From the NCBI RefSeq assembly GCF_030519655.1, contig NZ_JAUMIT010000002.1:62001-126000 (forward strand): DNA of 64,000 bases, read 5' to 3'. Shown one piece after another: positions 1-9,411 of the stretch (position 1 is its first letter; the number at the start of each line of letters is the position of its first letter). A program made the position numbers and the translations under genes. The stretch is from Wenyingzhuangia gilva. Lineage in GTDB: Bacteria > Bacteroidota > Bacteroidia > Flavobacteriales > Flavobacteriaceae. The notes below the pieces were generated by a model, which did no database searches, was not told the DNA's origin, and worked only from the letters and a program-made list of their open reading frames with translations.

Positions 1-565
1 ATTCTTTTCTAAGCGTTTTGGTAAATCCATCACTTACTCCTTTGTAAGGATAGTTAAAACGAACATTTAACTGAGGAGCTCTTTTTTTTAGTTCAATCTT
101 TAATTGTTTGGCAATGTTTTTTTCTAATTCTTTAGCAGGATCATATAAAATACCAATATCACATTTACGAGTGACTCCTTTAAAAACAGGAGTAAACGTA
201 TGAATGGATAAATGAAACACACTTTTATTACAATCTAAAATGTTTTCTATTTGTTGAGTGATTTTACTTCTGTAAATTACGTAGTACTGTTTTATTAAAA
301 CTTGTTTTTGCTCTTTATTTAAAGATTTTGTGCATTCTGAAAACAAAGCAGGGTGATGTAAAGATCTGTTTAGTTCTATTAACAAACGACTGATTTCATT
401 GCTTTTATAATAAGTTGCAAGTGGACGTAAAAATTTAAACAAATCTAAAGCACCAGGATCATAACCTTTATGCGTTTTTAAAACTGTTTCATGTTTTTGA
501 AACAGTTTGTCGTAGGCTAAAGGAATTTGATTTCCTCCGTGTTCACAAGAAAGAATTAATTTCAT
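1..565 (-). CDS. N-formylglutamate amidohydrolase-like protein (partial, C-terminus beyond window)
   Basis: Reading the minus strand from ATG at 565 gives MKLILSCEHGGNQIPLAY, then GYDPGALDLFKF, LIELNRSLHHP and VFHLSIHTFTPVF. The CEHGGN start, the conserved Asp-Pro-Gly-Ala, the Asn-Arg-Ser and the SIHTFTP segment are typical of the N-formylglutamate amidohydrolase (FGase, HutG-like) family, zinc-dependent hydrolases that cleave N-acyl amino acids. About 188 residues are visible and the frame is still open at base 1. The gene lies only 3 nt after the GCS2 ligase gene and is the last visible member of a minus-strand operon with it and the ATP-grasp gene. No hut genes are visible nearby, so histidine degradation is not indicated. 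It may instead process a peptide-like product of the two ligases; that is inference. Confidence 0.85.
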   Translation of the reverse strand, partial: MKLILSCEHGGNQIPLAYDKLFQKHETVLKTHKGYDPGALDLFKFLRPLATYYKSNEISRLLIELNRSLHHPALFSECTKSLNKEQKQVLIKQYYVIYRSKITQQIENILDCNKSVFHLSIHTFTPVFKGVTRKCDIGILYDPAKELEKNIAKQLKIELKKRAPQLNVRFNYPYKGVSDGFTKTLRKE

Positions 566-568
566 GCT

Positions 569-1795
569 TTAAATATCGAATAAAATATTGGATTGTAAAC
601 AATCAGCTAATTTTTTATAAACCATTGTAATGTTTTCAGGAGAAATATCATCACCCAAAGCTTTTTCAATTCGGGTTGACAAGGTTCCTTTTGATAAAAT
701 AATTTCTATGGCTTCTCTGTAATGAGGAGCAATATTGTTTTTAACATGTTCATATAAGTGTTTCCAAACATCGTTCACCAAACAATGATCTCCTAAACCT
801 AATTCTTCTAAATAACCAAAGTTGGTAATTTCATAATTCTCTCCTTCTTTGATAATTTTATTTAGAATGCCAGCCAACTCATTTTGATGCCAATCTTTTT
901 GTGATGTTAAAGAGGTAAAAGGATGGTATACCAATAATTTTAAAACTTCAATCACCAATACAGCTATGGCAATATCTGCTTTTGGGCATTCTTGAATATC
1001 AATCACTCTAATTTCAATCGCATTTCTATCAAACCTAGCAATGGCACCTCTTGAGTTTACAAAATGATAATCTAAAATTCCATCCTCGTTATATGGTGCT
1101 ATGGCTTTTTGAATAGGTAAATAAATTCCAGTTTCGTAGGCTGCTTTACTAAAAGCTTGTTCTGGAACTACTTTACCCGCAATGACAGGTATTTCTTTTT
1201 GATTGGTTTTATAACTTTCTAGTCTACTATCTTTAAAACCAGTAATTTTTCCGTCTAAAATAGGGGAACTAGCACACAATCCTGGAAGTATAGGTAATAA
1301 AATACGAATGGCAGCATGTAGTTTTTCAAATTCTTCATCGTTTGCAAAAGGCAAGTTGATGTGCATACTTTGTAAGTTGCTCCATCCGTGACCTCTACAA
1401 TCAAAAATTTTGTTGTACAATTCGTAAATTTCGTTAGAACCGTGTTCCCAAAGTTTGGTTTCCTCAAAAGGATTCATCAATGGGTGACAAGCAGTTCCTA
1501 ACAATTCACTATCAAAAGGTTTTAATAGTTTGTTGATTTCTAAAATGTTTTGATGAAATGCATCAGCCAAACCATTCAATTCATCTGTAGGACCATTGGT
1601 TTTAATTTCTATTACATGAGCAACCAACTCGTTACTCCAGGCAATGGCTCCGTTTTCAATATCATCAATTAAAACGCCATTTTTAGCAGTTAAAACCTCT
1701 GCTACTTTTGGATTTACTTTAAAAGTTGAATTGTTAATTAACATGTATTCTAGCTCAATACCGAATACTTCAAATAAATGATACATAGCACTCAT
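569..1795 (-). CDS. Glutamate-cysteine ligase family (GCS2) carboxylate-amine ligase
   Basis: 408 residues. The N-terminus (FGIELEYMLIN) carries the Glu-x-Glu pair expected for a glutamine-synthetase-fold ligase of the GCS2 type. Later segments (GHGWSNLQSMHINLPF; NSRGAIARFDRNAIEIRVID) fit the metal/ATP-binding strands of that fold. Such enzymes join an amine to a glutamate gamma-carboxylate or a similar carboxylate using ATP. The start at 1795 lies one base from the stop of the upstream ATP-grasp gene, so the two are translated from one message. The true substrate is unknown: cysteine (a gamma-Glu-Cys product) is possible, but a dedicated amidoligase role within this cluster is equally likely. 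An ATG nine bases further in is an alternative start. Confidence 0.85.
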   Translation of the reverse strand: MSAMYHLFEVFGIELEYMLINNSTFKVNPKVAEVLTAKNGVLIDDIENGAIAWSNELVAHVIEIKTNGPTDELNGLADAFHQNILEINKLLKPFDSELLGTACHPLMNPFEETKLWEHGSNEIYELYNKIFDCRGHGWSNLQSMHINLPFANDEEFEKLHAAIRILLPILPGLCASSPILDGKITGFKDSRLESYKTNQKEIPVIAGKVVPEQAFSKAAYETGIYLPIQKAIAPYNEDGILDYHFVNSRGAIARFDRNAIEIRVIDIQECPKADIAIAVLVIEVLKLLVYHPFTSLTSQKDWHQNELAGILNKIIKEGENYEITNFGYLEELGLGDHCLVNDVWKHLYEHVKNNIAPHYREAIEIILSKGTLSTRIEKALGDDISPENITMVYKKLADCLQSNILFDI

Positions 1796-1796
1796 T

Positions 1797-3242
1797 TTAT
1801 TCTAAGCGATTTTTAAGGGCAGTTAAAATTTTTGTGTATACCAAATCACCATAATATTCATCTTCTACACCCACATCAATGTTTGGGTTGTCGTTAATTT
1901 CTATCACCATAGGTTCATTGTTTATGACTTTGATGTCTATTCCATACAATCCTTTTCCCATCAACTTGGCAGATTTAATAGCCATGTTAATTACTTTTTT
2001 AGGAACTTTTTCTATAGGTAAACACTCAGACAATCCGTCTTGTTCTTTTTTCTTTTTGGCACTCCAGTTATAAATTTGCCAGTGACCTTTGGCCATGTAA
2101 TATTTACATGCATAAAAAGGTTCTCCATCAATAATTCCTATTCGCCAATCATAATCCGAAGGGCAAAATTCTTGAGCAATAATTAAGTCTGATTCTTTTA
2201 GCATATCACCCACCATGGTATTATATTCCTCTTTAGAAGTGGCTTTTTTAACACCGAAAGAAAAAGTAGAATCAGGAGCTTTTAACACGCAAGGAAAACC
2301 AATACTATCTATTACTTTTTCTTTGTTATCGCTGTGAATAATGGCTGTTTTAGGAGTACTGATATTGGCGTTTTGTAAGGCTTCTGCCATGTACACTTTG
2401 TTACAGCATTTTAAAATCGCATCAGGATAATCTACAATGGCAATAGATTCTTGTTGTGCTTTGCGGGCAAACATATAAGCTTCGTTATTCACCTCGGTAC
2501 TTTGTCTAATAAACAAAGCATCAAAAGAAGTGAGTTTGGACAAGTCTTTAGGCTGAATAATTTCAGTATAAATATGCATTTTCTCAGCAATGTCCATAAA
2601 TTTTTTAATGGCTTTGGCATTGCTAGGAGGTGCAGGGTCGTTAGGATTTATCAGAATAGCCAAGTCAAAATCGTATTTGGTTAATTTAGGTTTGTCATAA
2701 CGTTTTTTAGAAAAATATTGATTGGCAAAAACTTGTACATCTTCCATGTGTTCCAAAGGAATTTCTGCTTCGGAAATAGGTTTAATACTTTGTACCTGCC
2801 ATTTGTTGTTAAAAACAAAGTTGACACGTACAAATGGAATTTGAAAATGCTTGTAGAACAAACTACTCAACTCCTTGTACTTTTGAGCCACGTTTTGACC
2901 AAAGTAAATACTTAAGGTAAATTCTCTAGACTTAATGTTTTTTAAACTTTGTTGGATAACATTATCGAATTCATCAGATAAAATCCTAACAATTTTCAGG
3001 GTTTTTAAATCTACTAAGTTTTTAACAGTTGGCGATACCAAATGGCCGCGAGCCTCCGCTAATAAAGAAACATAGTATCCTTTAGATTGATAGCTGTAGT
3101 CTTTACAAAGGTTGAATATTCTTGCTTTTTTAAGCAAAGCATAATCTGGGTTGGTAAGGTATTCTTGTGGAGAAATCACAAAAATTGTGTCAATCGAAAA
3201 ATTCCATTTCTCAGGTTGGTTTACAACAATATACTTGTTCAT
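1797..3242 (-). CDS. RimK-like ATP-grasp ligase with N-terminal RLAN domain
   Basis: 481 residues. Residues about 1-180 resemble the RimK-like ATP-grasp N-terminal (RLAN) domain (SKGYYVSLLAEARGH is a characteristic stretch). Residues about 190-480 form an ATP-grasp ligase: PCVLKAPDSTFSFGVKKA (317-334) is the ATP-binding Lys/Gly region and VIEINDNPNID (446-456) is the magnesium-binding end of the active site. RimK relatives add glutamate or other amino acids to carboxylates through an acyl-phosphate. It is first in the minus-strand cluster with the GCS2 ligase and the FGase. The RLAN/ATP-grasp plus GCS2 pairing is known from comparative genomics of amidoligases, but the product is not known to me. 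Confidence 0.85.
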   Translation of the reverse strand: MNKYIVVNQPEKWNFSIDTIFVISPQEYLTNPDYALLKKARIFNLCKDYSYQSKGYYVSLLAEARGHLVSPTVKNLVDLKTLKIVRILSDEFDNVIQQSLKNIKSREFTLSIYFGQNVAQKYKELSSLFYKHFQIPFVRVNFVFNNKWQVQSIKPISEAEIPLEHMEDVQVFANQYFSKKRYDKPKLTKYDFDLAILINPNDPAPPSNAKAIKKFMDIAEKMHIYTEIIQPKDLSKLTSFDALFIRQSTEVNNEAYMFARKAQQESIAIVDYPDAILKCCNKVYMAEALQNANISTPKTAIIHSDNKEKVIDSIGFPCVLKAPDSTFSFGVKKATSKEEYNTMVGDMLKESDLIIAQEFCPSDYDWRIGIIDGEPFYACKYYMAKGHWQIYNWSAKKKKEQDGLSECLPIEKVPKKVINMAIKSAKLMGKGLYGIDIKVINNEPMVIEINDNPNIDVGVEDEYYGDLVYTKILTALKNRLE

Positions 3243-3353
3243 TTAAGGGTGTTCATCTTGCTTTAATTTTAAGATAAATGTATATTAAAAAACAATACGA
3301 TTTTAGAAAAAGCATTAGAAGATTAAAAAAATATTCAGTTGTTTTTTAGACTG

Positions 3354-5468
3354 TTATAATTTCATTGTCAAACCAATACGCTTGTTCTCTAAGTCTAGTT
3401 GAATGATTTTAACTGTTACAATTTGGTTTAAATGCAAAACATCATTTGGGGAGTTGATAAATTGATTGGTGATTTGAGAAATATGTACCAAACCATTTTC
3501 TTTGATTCCTAAATCTATAAAAGCTCCAAAATTGGTAATGTTGCTAACTTGTCCTTGTAAGATCATTCCGTCATATAAGTCATTAATAGTTGTAATGTTT
3601 TGACTAAACTCTAGTTGATCTTCTTGTTTTCTTGGATCAATGTTCGGTTTTGCCAGTTCGTTTAGTAAATCGCTTAAAGTAAGCTTTCCTATTTGTTCTT
3701 GTAAGTTGAGGTTGTTACTTAAAGATAAAATGTCTTTGTTACCAATCAAATCACCTATAGATAATTTTTGTTGTTTGGCAATTTGAGTAACTACGTTGTA
3801 TTGTTCTGGATGTATTCCTGTATTGTCTAAAGGTTGTTTTCCTTGAACTCTTAAAAACCCTGCACATTGTTCAAAAGCTTTATCTCCCAAACGAGGCACT
3901 TTTTTAAGTTCGTTTAAACTGTTAAACTGTCCGTTTTTTGCTCTGTATTCTACAATGTTTTTTGCCAAACTAGGACCAATTCCAGCAATGTATTGTAATA
4001 GGTATTTACTAGCGGTATTTAATTGTACGCCAATTTTATTTACACATTTTTCTACTACGTGATCTAATTCAGTTTTTAAAAGTGTTTGGTCAACATCATG
4101 TTGATATTGTCCCACACCAATAGACTTAGGTTCTATTTTAACCAACTCGGCCAAAGGATCCATTAATCTACGACCGATGCTTACCGCTCCACGAACAGTA
4201 ATATCGTGGTTAGGGAATTCTTCTCTCCCAATTTCTGAGGCAGAGTAAATAGAAGCTCCGTTTTCATTTACCAAATAAATAGCAATGTCTTTAGCAAGGT
4301 TTATAGATTTTATAAAGGTTTCAGTTTCTCTTCCTGCTGTTCCATTCCCAATAGCAATGGCTTCTATTTTGTGTTTATTTAGTAATTGTAATACTTTATC
4401 TATGCTTTTGCTATGCTGTTTTTGTGGTGGATGTGGATAAATAATAGTGTCTTCTAATAAATCTCCTTGCTTGTTTAAGCAAACTACTTTACAGCCTGTT
4501 TTAAAACCAGGATCTATGGATAAAACATTCTTTTTTCCAATGGGAGCTGCCAATAATAATTGTTCTAAATTTTTAGAAAAAACCTGAATAGCTTCTACAT
4601 CTGCTTTTAATTTTAGCTCGTTTAGTAATTCTTTTTCTAAAGAGGGTTTTAAGTTTTTTCCATAAGTGTTGGCAATGGCTTGTTTTACAATTTCAGCGCT
4701 TTGGTTTTTACTTTTGATAAAATTGCGTTCTAACAACTCAATAGCGGTTTGTTTGTCTATGCTAATTCCAGAACTTAAAAGTCCTTCGTTGGTTCCTCTT
4801 AAAATGGCTAAAATTCTGTGCGAGGGTAGTCTGGTTGCTTTTTGTTCAAAATCAAAATAAGTTTTGTATATCTGGGCTTCTTGTTCTTTTCCTTTTTTTA
4901 TTTTACTCTTTAAAACTCCTTCTCTGTTAAACAATCTCCTTAGTTGATTTTTAGTATAAGTATGTTCGGTAATCCATTCACTAATAATATCAATAGCACC
5001 GTTAATGGCATCAGTTTCATTTTTGATGTTGTTTTTGATAAAAGGTTGAATGTTGATATGATCACTTTTTTGCGACATGATGATTTTTGCCAAACCTTCC
5101 AAACCGTTTTCCTTAGCCACACTGGCTTTGGTTTTACGCTTGCTTTTATAAGGGGCAAATAAATCTTCTAACTGTTTTTTATCCCAACAACTTTCAATGT
5201 TGTTAATTAGTAGAGGATTGTCAACTTTTAATTCTTTAATGGTTTCTAAAACATATTCTTTTCTTTTAACCAATTCTTCAATAGCAGTGGCTTCTTTCTG
5301 AATTTTAAAAATCTCATGATCTTCCAATCCACCTGTTTGATCTTTTCTATAACGTGCAATAAAAGGAACAGTGGCTCCTTCATTCAATAAATTTAGAACT
5401 GTTTGAATTTTGTTCTGAGCTAATTGGGTATTGTTTGCTATTTGTAAAGATAAGATGGCTTGACTCAC
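3354..5468 (-). CDS. tex: Tex family S1-domain RNA-binding protein
   Basis: 704 residues, close to the usual Tex length. The order is an N-terminal helical region (FIARYRKDQTGGLEDHEI), a YqgF-like nuclease-fold domain (VLSIDPGFKTGCKVV and AIAIGNGTAGRETE), paired helix-hairpin-helix motifs (YIAGIGPSLAKNIVEYRAKN and VPRLGDKAFEQCAGFLR) and a C-terminal S1 RNA-binding domain (GMILQGQVSNITNFGAFIDLG). Tex binds nucleic acid and is tied to transcription accuracy and RNA handling. It is transcribed alone on the minus strand. The GIHPEQYN segment between the HhH and S1 parts is also typical of the family. Confidence 0.97.
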   Translation of the reverse strand: MSQAILSLQIANNTQLAQNKIQTVLNLLNEGATVPFIARYRKDQTGGLEDHEIFKIQKEATAIEELVKRKEYVLETIKELKVDNPLLINNIESCWDKKQLEDLFAPYKSKRKTKASVAKENGLEGLAKIIMSQKSDHINIQPFIKNNIKNETDAINGAIDIISEWITEHTYTKNQLRRLFNREGVLKSKIKKGKEQEAQIYKTYFDFEQKATRLPSHRILAILRGTNEGLLSSGISIDKQTAIELLERNFIKSKNQSAEIVKQAIANTYGKNLKPSLEKELLNELKLKADVEAIQVFSKNLEQLLLAAPIGKKNVLSIDPGFKTGCKVVCLNKQGDLLEDTIIYPHPPQKQHSKSIDKVLQLLNKHKIEAIAIGNGTAGRETETFIKSINLAKDIAIYLVNENGASIYSASEIGREEFPNHDITVRGAVSIGRRLMDPLAELVKIEPKSIGVGQYQHDVDQTLLKTELDHVVEKCVNKIGVQLNTASKYLLQYIAGIGPSLAKNIVEYRAKNGQFNSLNELKKVPRLGDKAFEQCAGFLRVQGKQPLDNTGIHPEQYNVVTQIAKQQKLSIGDLIGNKDILSLSNNLNLQEQIGKLTLSDLLNELAKPNIDPRKQEDQLEFSQNITTINDLYDGMILQGQVSNITNFGAFIDLGIKENGLVHISQITNQFINSPNDVLHLNQIVTVKIIQLDLENKRIGLTMKL

Positions 5469-5671
5469 AAGTTAAATATTTTAAAAGGGAACTGTAAATA
5501 TAATAGTAGAGGGTGAATTGTTTGTATAATTTTAACAATAAATCTTCTTTTTTAATTACAAATAAAAAGAAGATGAAAAAATACATGTTTTAAGTCATAT
5601 AAAGTTATGTTGTTACTTAGTTATTATAAGTAGTAACATTTTGTTAACTTGCGCTATATTGATAAAAAGAA

Positions 5672-5899
5672 ATGAGTTTGATAAATGATATTCGACATTT
5701 TTTTGAAAAACATGGTTTTGATGTTTCTTCAAGGTTGGCTGATCGTATGGGAATAAGAACGGCCAATGTACGATTGTTCTTTGTGTATATATCATTTGTA
5801 ACCTTTGGTTTTTCGTTTGCTATTTATTTAACCTTGGCTTTCCTATTAAGGTTAAAGGATATGATAAGGACTAAAAGGACATCTGTATTTGATTTATAA
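5672..5899 (+). CDS. PspC-domain small membrane protein
   Basis: 75 residues. RLADRMGIRTANVRLFFVYI fits the PspC domain: a short helical part followed by a hydrophobic segment (about residues 33-60). PspC proteins are inner-membrane proteins, in some bacteria linked to membrane stress through PspA. No pspA or pspB is visible, so the role here is open. The charged N-terminus (FFEKHGFDVSSRLADRMG) would be cytoplasmic. The gene ends 7 nt before the likely start of the potassium channel gene and is probably co-transcribed with it. Confidence 0.75.
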   Translation: MSLINDIRHFFEKHGFDVSSRLADRMGIRTANVRLFFVYISFVTFGFSFAIYLTLAFLLRLKDMIRTKRTSVFDL

Positions 5900-5906
5900 A
5901 AACCCT

Positions 5907-6899
5907 ATGCTAAGCAAGATTTATAAAGGTTTAATTTTATTTGCCATTGTTCTGCTTATTGGGACTCTGGGATATTATTTAGCGTTTGACTATTCTTGGT
6001 TAGATGCTTTTTTTATGACCATTATTACTACATCAACAGTAGGTTTTGGAGAAGTAAAACCCTTAGATGATTCAGGTAAATTATTTACTATTTTATTAAT
6101 ATTTATGAGTATTGGGGTTTACGGATATTTGGTTACTGTAATCTCAGATTTTTTTTCAAACAATGTACTTATGGAAGCTTTTCGTGTAAAAAAAGAATTA
6201 AAAGAAATTGCCAAATTAGAAGGACACACCATTATTTGTGGTTTTGGAAGAAATGGAAGACAGGCTTATGAAAAATTAAAAAGATTTAATAAAACTTGTG
6301 TTGTTATTGAGCAAAGTGAGTCTTTTATAGAAAATCCTATGTATCAAGATGTACAGTTTGTAAAGGGAGATGCAACCAATGATGATGCACTTAGAAATGC
6401 AGGGATAGAAAAAGCCTCGAGTTTGGTAACCGCTTTGCCTTCGGATGCAAATAATTTATATGTGGTATTGTCTTCTAGACAAATTAACGAAAGGTTAAAT
6501 ATTGTAAGTAGAGCAAATGATGAAAATGCGACTAAGAAATTAAAAATTGCAGGAGCCAATCATGTCATTATGCCCGATAAACTCGGAGGAGACCATATGG
6601 CTTCTCTTTTGGTAACTCCCGATTTGGTAGAGTTTGTCAATAGAATTAATATGGAAGGAGATTCTAATGCCAATTTAGAAGAAATTGGTGTGGATGAATT
6701 ACCAGAAGAATATTTAATGAAATCCATTCAGGATTTAGACGTTCGCAGAAATTCAGGATGCAACGTCATTGGCTTTATTACCCAAGAAGATGAATATATT
6801 GTAAATCCTTCTTCTCAAATGATTTTAAAGCCAAAGTGTAGATTAATCGTCTTAGGAAGACCTGAACAAATTAAAAAATTTAAAGAAATTTATGAGTAA
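5907..6899 (+). CDS. Two-TM potassium channel with RCK (TrkA-N/TrkA-C) domains
   Basis: 330 residues from ATG 5907; an in-frame TTG at 5889 would overlap pspC and add six residues. Layout: TM1 (LILFAIVLLIGTLGYYLAF), pore helix and filter (TSTVGFGEVKP), TM2 (FTILLIFMSIGVYGYLVTVI), then a Rossmann RCK domain (IICGFGRNGRQAYEKL) and a TrkA-C domain at the end. This is the MthK/Kch plan for a ligand-gated K+ channel in the inner membrane. The filter reads TVGFGE rather than TVGYGD, a variant known in bacterial and eukaryotic channels. Its 3' end overlaps the next gene by 8 nt. Confidence 0.93.
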   Translation: MLSKIYKGLILFAIVLLIGTLGYYLAFDYSWLDAFFMTIITTSTVGFGEVKPLDDSGKLFTILLIFMSIGVYGYLVTVISDFFSNNVLMEAFRVKKELKEIAKLEGHTIICGFGRNGRQAYEKLKRFNKTCVVIEQSESFIENPMYQDVQFVKGDATNDDALRNAGIEKASSLVTALPSDANNLYVVLSSRQINERLNIVSRANDENATKKLKIAGANHVIMPDKLGGDHMASLLVTPDLVEFVNRINMEGDSNANLEEIGVDELPEEYLMKSIQDLDVRRNSGCNVIGFITQEDEYIVNPSSQMILKPKCRLIVLGRPEQIKKFKEIYE

Positions 6900-8514
6900 A
6901 GCTATTAGAAAAACAATTCAAAAAGTATTAGGGGTGCTGCTGTTAATGTTTCCAGCGATGTCTTTTGCCTCCATAGATCAAATTATAGAGGAAAAGTTTC
7001 AGCCCATTTCTCATGTAGTTACACAAATAGTGTTTTACCCTGTAACTATTGGTCCTAAACAGGTTCCTATAGTTTTAATTATACTGTTAGGGGGGGCTTT
7101 CTTTTTTACACTGTATTTTAAATTTGCTAACATTCGTCTTTTAAAAGTAGCCATCAAAGCTACCAAAGGAGATTATGATGAAATAGATCATACCTTTGAA
7201 GAAGATGATGATATTGAAACCATTAAAGAAGTTGCAGATGCTGATAAACAAAGAAAAACAACTCCAGTTATTGGTGTTGTAACCCATTTTCAGGCATTAA
7301 CGGCGGCACTTTCAGCAACAGTTGGTTTGGGAAATATTGCAGGGGTTGCTGTAGCCATTGCCTTAGGAGGGCCTGGGGCTATTGTATGGATGATACTAGC
7401 TGGTTTTCTAGGGATGTCTACCAAGTTGGTAGAGGCTACTTTGGGAGTAAAGTATAGAGAAGTAAGTCCAGAAGGTAATATTTATGGAGGACCTATGTAT
7501 TATTTAAGACAAGGTCTAAAAGAAAAGAATATGGCTCGTTTAGGAAAGGTATTGGCAACCATGTATGCTATTTTTGTGGTTGGTGGTTCTTTTGGAGGCG
7601 GAAACATGTTTCAAGCCAATCAGGCAACAGCCCAGTTCATGTCTTTAACAGGGATGAAATCAGGATTTATTTTTGGTTTGATCTTAGCAGCACTTGTAGG
7701 GGTTGTGATTATTGGAGGGATTAAAAGAATTGGAAAAGTAACAGAAAGAATTGTTCCTTTTATGGGAATCTTATTTGTGGGAGCCTCTCTTGTTATTATC
7801 TTTAAGAATTTTGATATGATTCCAAATGCAGCCATTCAGATTTGGCAAGGAGCTTTTGGAGGAAATGCAATGATGGGAGGATTTGTTGGAGTGATGATTG
7901 TTGGTTTTCAACGTGCAGCTTTTTCTAATGAAGCCGGAGTAGGATCTGCTTCTATTGCCCACGCAGCAGTAAAGACTAAATTTCCTGCAAGTGAGGGAAT
8001 TGTAGCAAGTATAGGGCCTTTTGTTGATACTGTTATTATATGTAGTATGACAGCCTTGGTAATTGTGATTACTAATTTAAAATATGATTTATTTAGGTAT
8101 GCAAACTTAGATGGTAGTAATGTAATTATGAACGGAACTGGTGAAAAGTTAGGTGGAGTAGATTTAACTTCAGCCGCTTTCGATTCTTCAATTCCTCATT
8201 TCTCAGTAGTTTTAACAATTGCAGTTATTTTATTTGCCTTTTCAACTATGTTGTCTTGGTCATATTATGGGATTCAAGGATGGAGTTACTTATTTGGAAA
8301 AGGAAAAGTTGCAGATATTACATATAAAGTGTTATTTTTATTTGTGATTGTTGTTGGAGCTTCGTCTTCTTTAAACTCAGTTGTAGAATTTTCGGATTCT
8401 ATGATTTTTGCCATGGTTTTTCCAAACATTATTGGTTTGATATTGTTGGCTCCAAAAGTTAGGCAAGAGATAAAACGTTATTTAACAGCTATCAAATATC
8501 AAGTAGAAGAATAA
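6892..8514 (+). CDS. Alanine/glycine:cation symporter family (AGCS) transporter
   Basis: 540 residues. After a signal-like hydrophobic N-terminus and a first membrane segment comes an acidic loop (about residues 94-122), then the AGCS core: FQALTAALSATVGLGNIAGV, GGPGAIVWMILAGFLGM, GGPMYYL and FSNEAGVGSASIAHAA are family signatures. These inner-membrane proteins import alanine, glycine or related amino acids with sodium. It starts inside the last codons of the K+ channel gene, so the two are translationally coupled. The length is above the usual 450-500 because of the N-terminal extension and acidic insert. Substrate cannot be assigned from sequence. Confidence 0.95.
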   Translation: MSKAIRKTIQKVLGVLLLMFPAMSFASIDQIIEEKFQPISHVVTQIVFYPVTIGPKQVPIVLIILLGGAFFFTLYFKFANIRLLKVAIKATKGDYDEIDHTFEEDDDIETIKEVADADKQRKTTPVIGVVTHFQALTAALSATVGLGNIAGVAVAIALGGPGAIVWMILAGFLGMSTKLVEATLGVKYREVSPEGNIYGGPMYYLRQGLKEKNMARLGKVLATMYAIFVVGGSFGGGNMFQANQATAQFMSLTGMKSGFIFGLILAALVGVVIIGGIKRIGKVTERIVPFMGILFVGASLVIIFKNFDMIPNAAIQIWQGAFGGNAMMGGFVGVMIVGFQRAAFSNEAGVGSASIAHAAVKTKFPASEGIVASIGPFVDTVIICSMTALVIVITNLKYDLFRYANLDGSNVIMNGTGEKLGGVDLTSAAFDSSIPHFSVVLTIAVILFAFSTMLSWSYYGIQGWSYLFGKGKVADITYKVLFLFVIVVGASSSLNSVVEFSDSMIFAMVFPNIIGLILLAPKVRQEIKRYLTAIKYQVEE

Positions 8515-8534
8515 CTATGTAAATATTTCCTGTT

Positions 8535-9389
8535 ATGAAATTTAAGATGTCCCATTTTGTTTACTCCAAGAGTCAGCGAAATGGGATTTTCTTTTTGATT
8601 TTTATCGCTATTGTGTTTCAATGTGTTTTGTTATTTTGTAGCAACTCCCAGCAATCGTCTTTTACAGTTTCTCCAGTATCTAAAAAATTACAATCTCAAT
8701 TAGATAGTGTTTTATTGATTAATGAAACAAAGAGATTAAAAATCTTTCCTTTCAATCCCAATTATTTGTCAGATTACAAAGCATACCAATTAGGAATGTC
8801 TGTAGATGAAATAGATCGATTGATGACTTTTAGAAGTTCTGGGAAATATATCAATTCCTCAAAAGATTTTCAAGAGGTAACCCAAGTCTCAGATTCTTTA
8901 CTCAACATCATTGCTCCTTATTTTAAATTTCCAGATTGGGTATCTAAGAAGACTTCTGCATCAATGAATATTAAAAAAACAAAAATCATTGTTAAAGATA
9001 TCAATACAGCTACTCTAGAGGAGTTGATAAAGGTAAAAGGGATTGGTGAGAAAAGAGCTAGTAGCATTATTAAGTATCGAAGTTTGTTAGGAGGTTATAC
9101 TTATAATGAGCAACTCAAAGAAGTTTGGGGAATTCCACCTGATGTTTTAAAACAGATACAAAAAGAATTTCAGGTATTGTCAATACCTAAGATTGACAAA
9201 ATTAATATCAATACAGCTAGTGAGAATCAGCTTTCTAAAATTGTTTATATTAATTCTAAACTAGCAAAATCAATCATCGCATATAGAAAAGAAGTAGCTG
9301 AAATACAGAACTTAGCTGAGTTAAAAATAATAAGAGATTTTCCTAAGGATAAATTTAACTTAATAAGCTTATATTTGCACGCTTACTAA
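8535..9389 (+). CDS. Helix-hairpin-helix (ComEA-like) membrane-anchored protein
   Basis: 284 residues with one N-terminal membrane segment (GIFFLIFIAIVFQCVLLFC, about residues 17-35), then three helix-hairpin-helix units. The clearest is the middle one, INTATLEELIKVKGIGEKRASSIIKYR, where a typical hairpin (KGIGEKRA) is visible; the first (AYQLGMSVDEIDRLMTFR) and last (INTASENQLSKIVYINSKLAKSIIAYR) are degenerate. This resembles ComEA, the DNA-binding receptor of natural transformation, but flavobacterial proteins of this layout are usually just called HhH proteins. It would sit in the periplasm, anchored in the inner membrane. Confidence 0.85.
   Translation: MKFKMSHFVYSKSQRNGIFFLIFIAIVFQCVLLFCSNSQQSSFTVSPVSKKLQSQLDSVLLINETKRLKIFPFNPNYLSDYKAYQLGMSVDEIDRLMTFRSSGKYINSSKDFQEVTQVSDSLLNIIAPYFKFPDWVSKKTSASMNIKKTKIIVKDINTATLEELIKVKGIGEKRASSIIKYRSLLGGYTYNEQLKEVWGIPPDVLKQIQKEFQVLSIPKIDKININTASENQLSKIVYINSKLAKSIIAYRKEVAEIQNLAELKIIRDFPKDKFNLISLYLHAY
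9370..9377 (+). promoter_or_regulatory. Candidate -7 box for the acyl-CoA dehydrogenase gene
   Basis: TATATTTG matches the Bacteroidota -7 element TAnnTTTG and lies 35 nt before the ATG, inside the last codons of the HhH gene. No clear TTTG -33 element is seen at the expected distance. Confidence 0.45.
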
Positions 9390-9411
9390 AAAAACACAAA
9401 AACTTTTTTGA

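Noticed and set aside
4940-5162. Opposite frames of 72 codons inside tex
   Set aside because: Shadows of the tex coding sequence with no family features.
5625-5671. Promoter for the pspC-like gene
   Set aside because: TTGTTA and TATATTG are present but the spacing is far shorter than 19 nt and the box is imperfect, so it was not listed.
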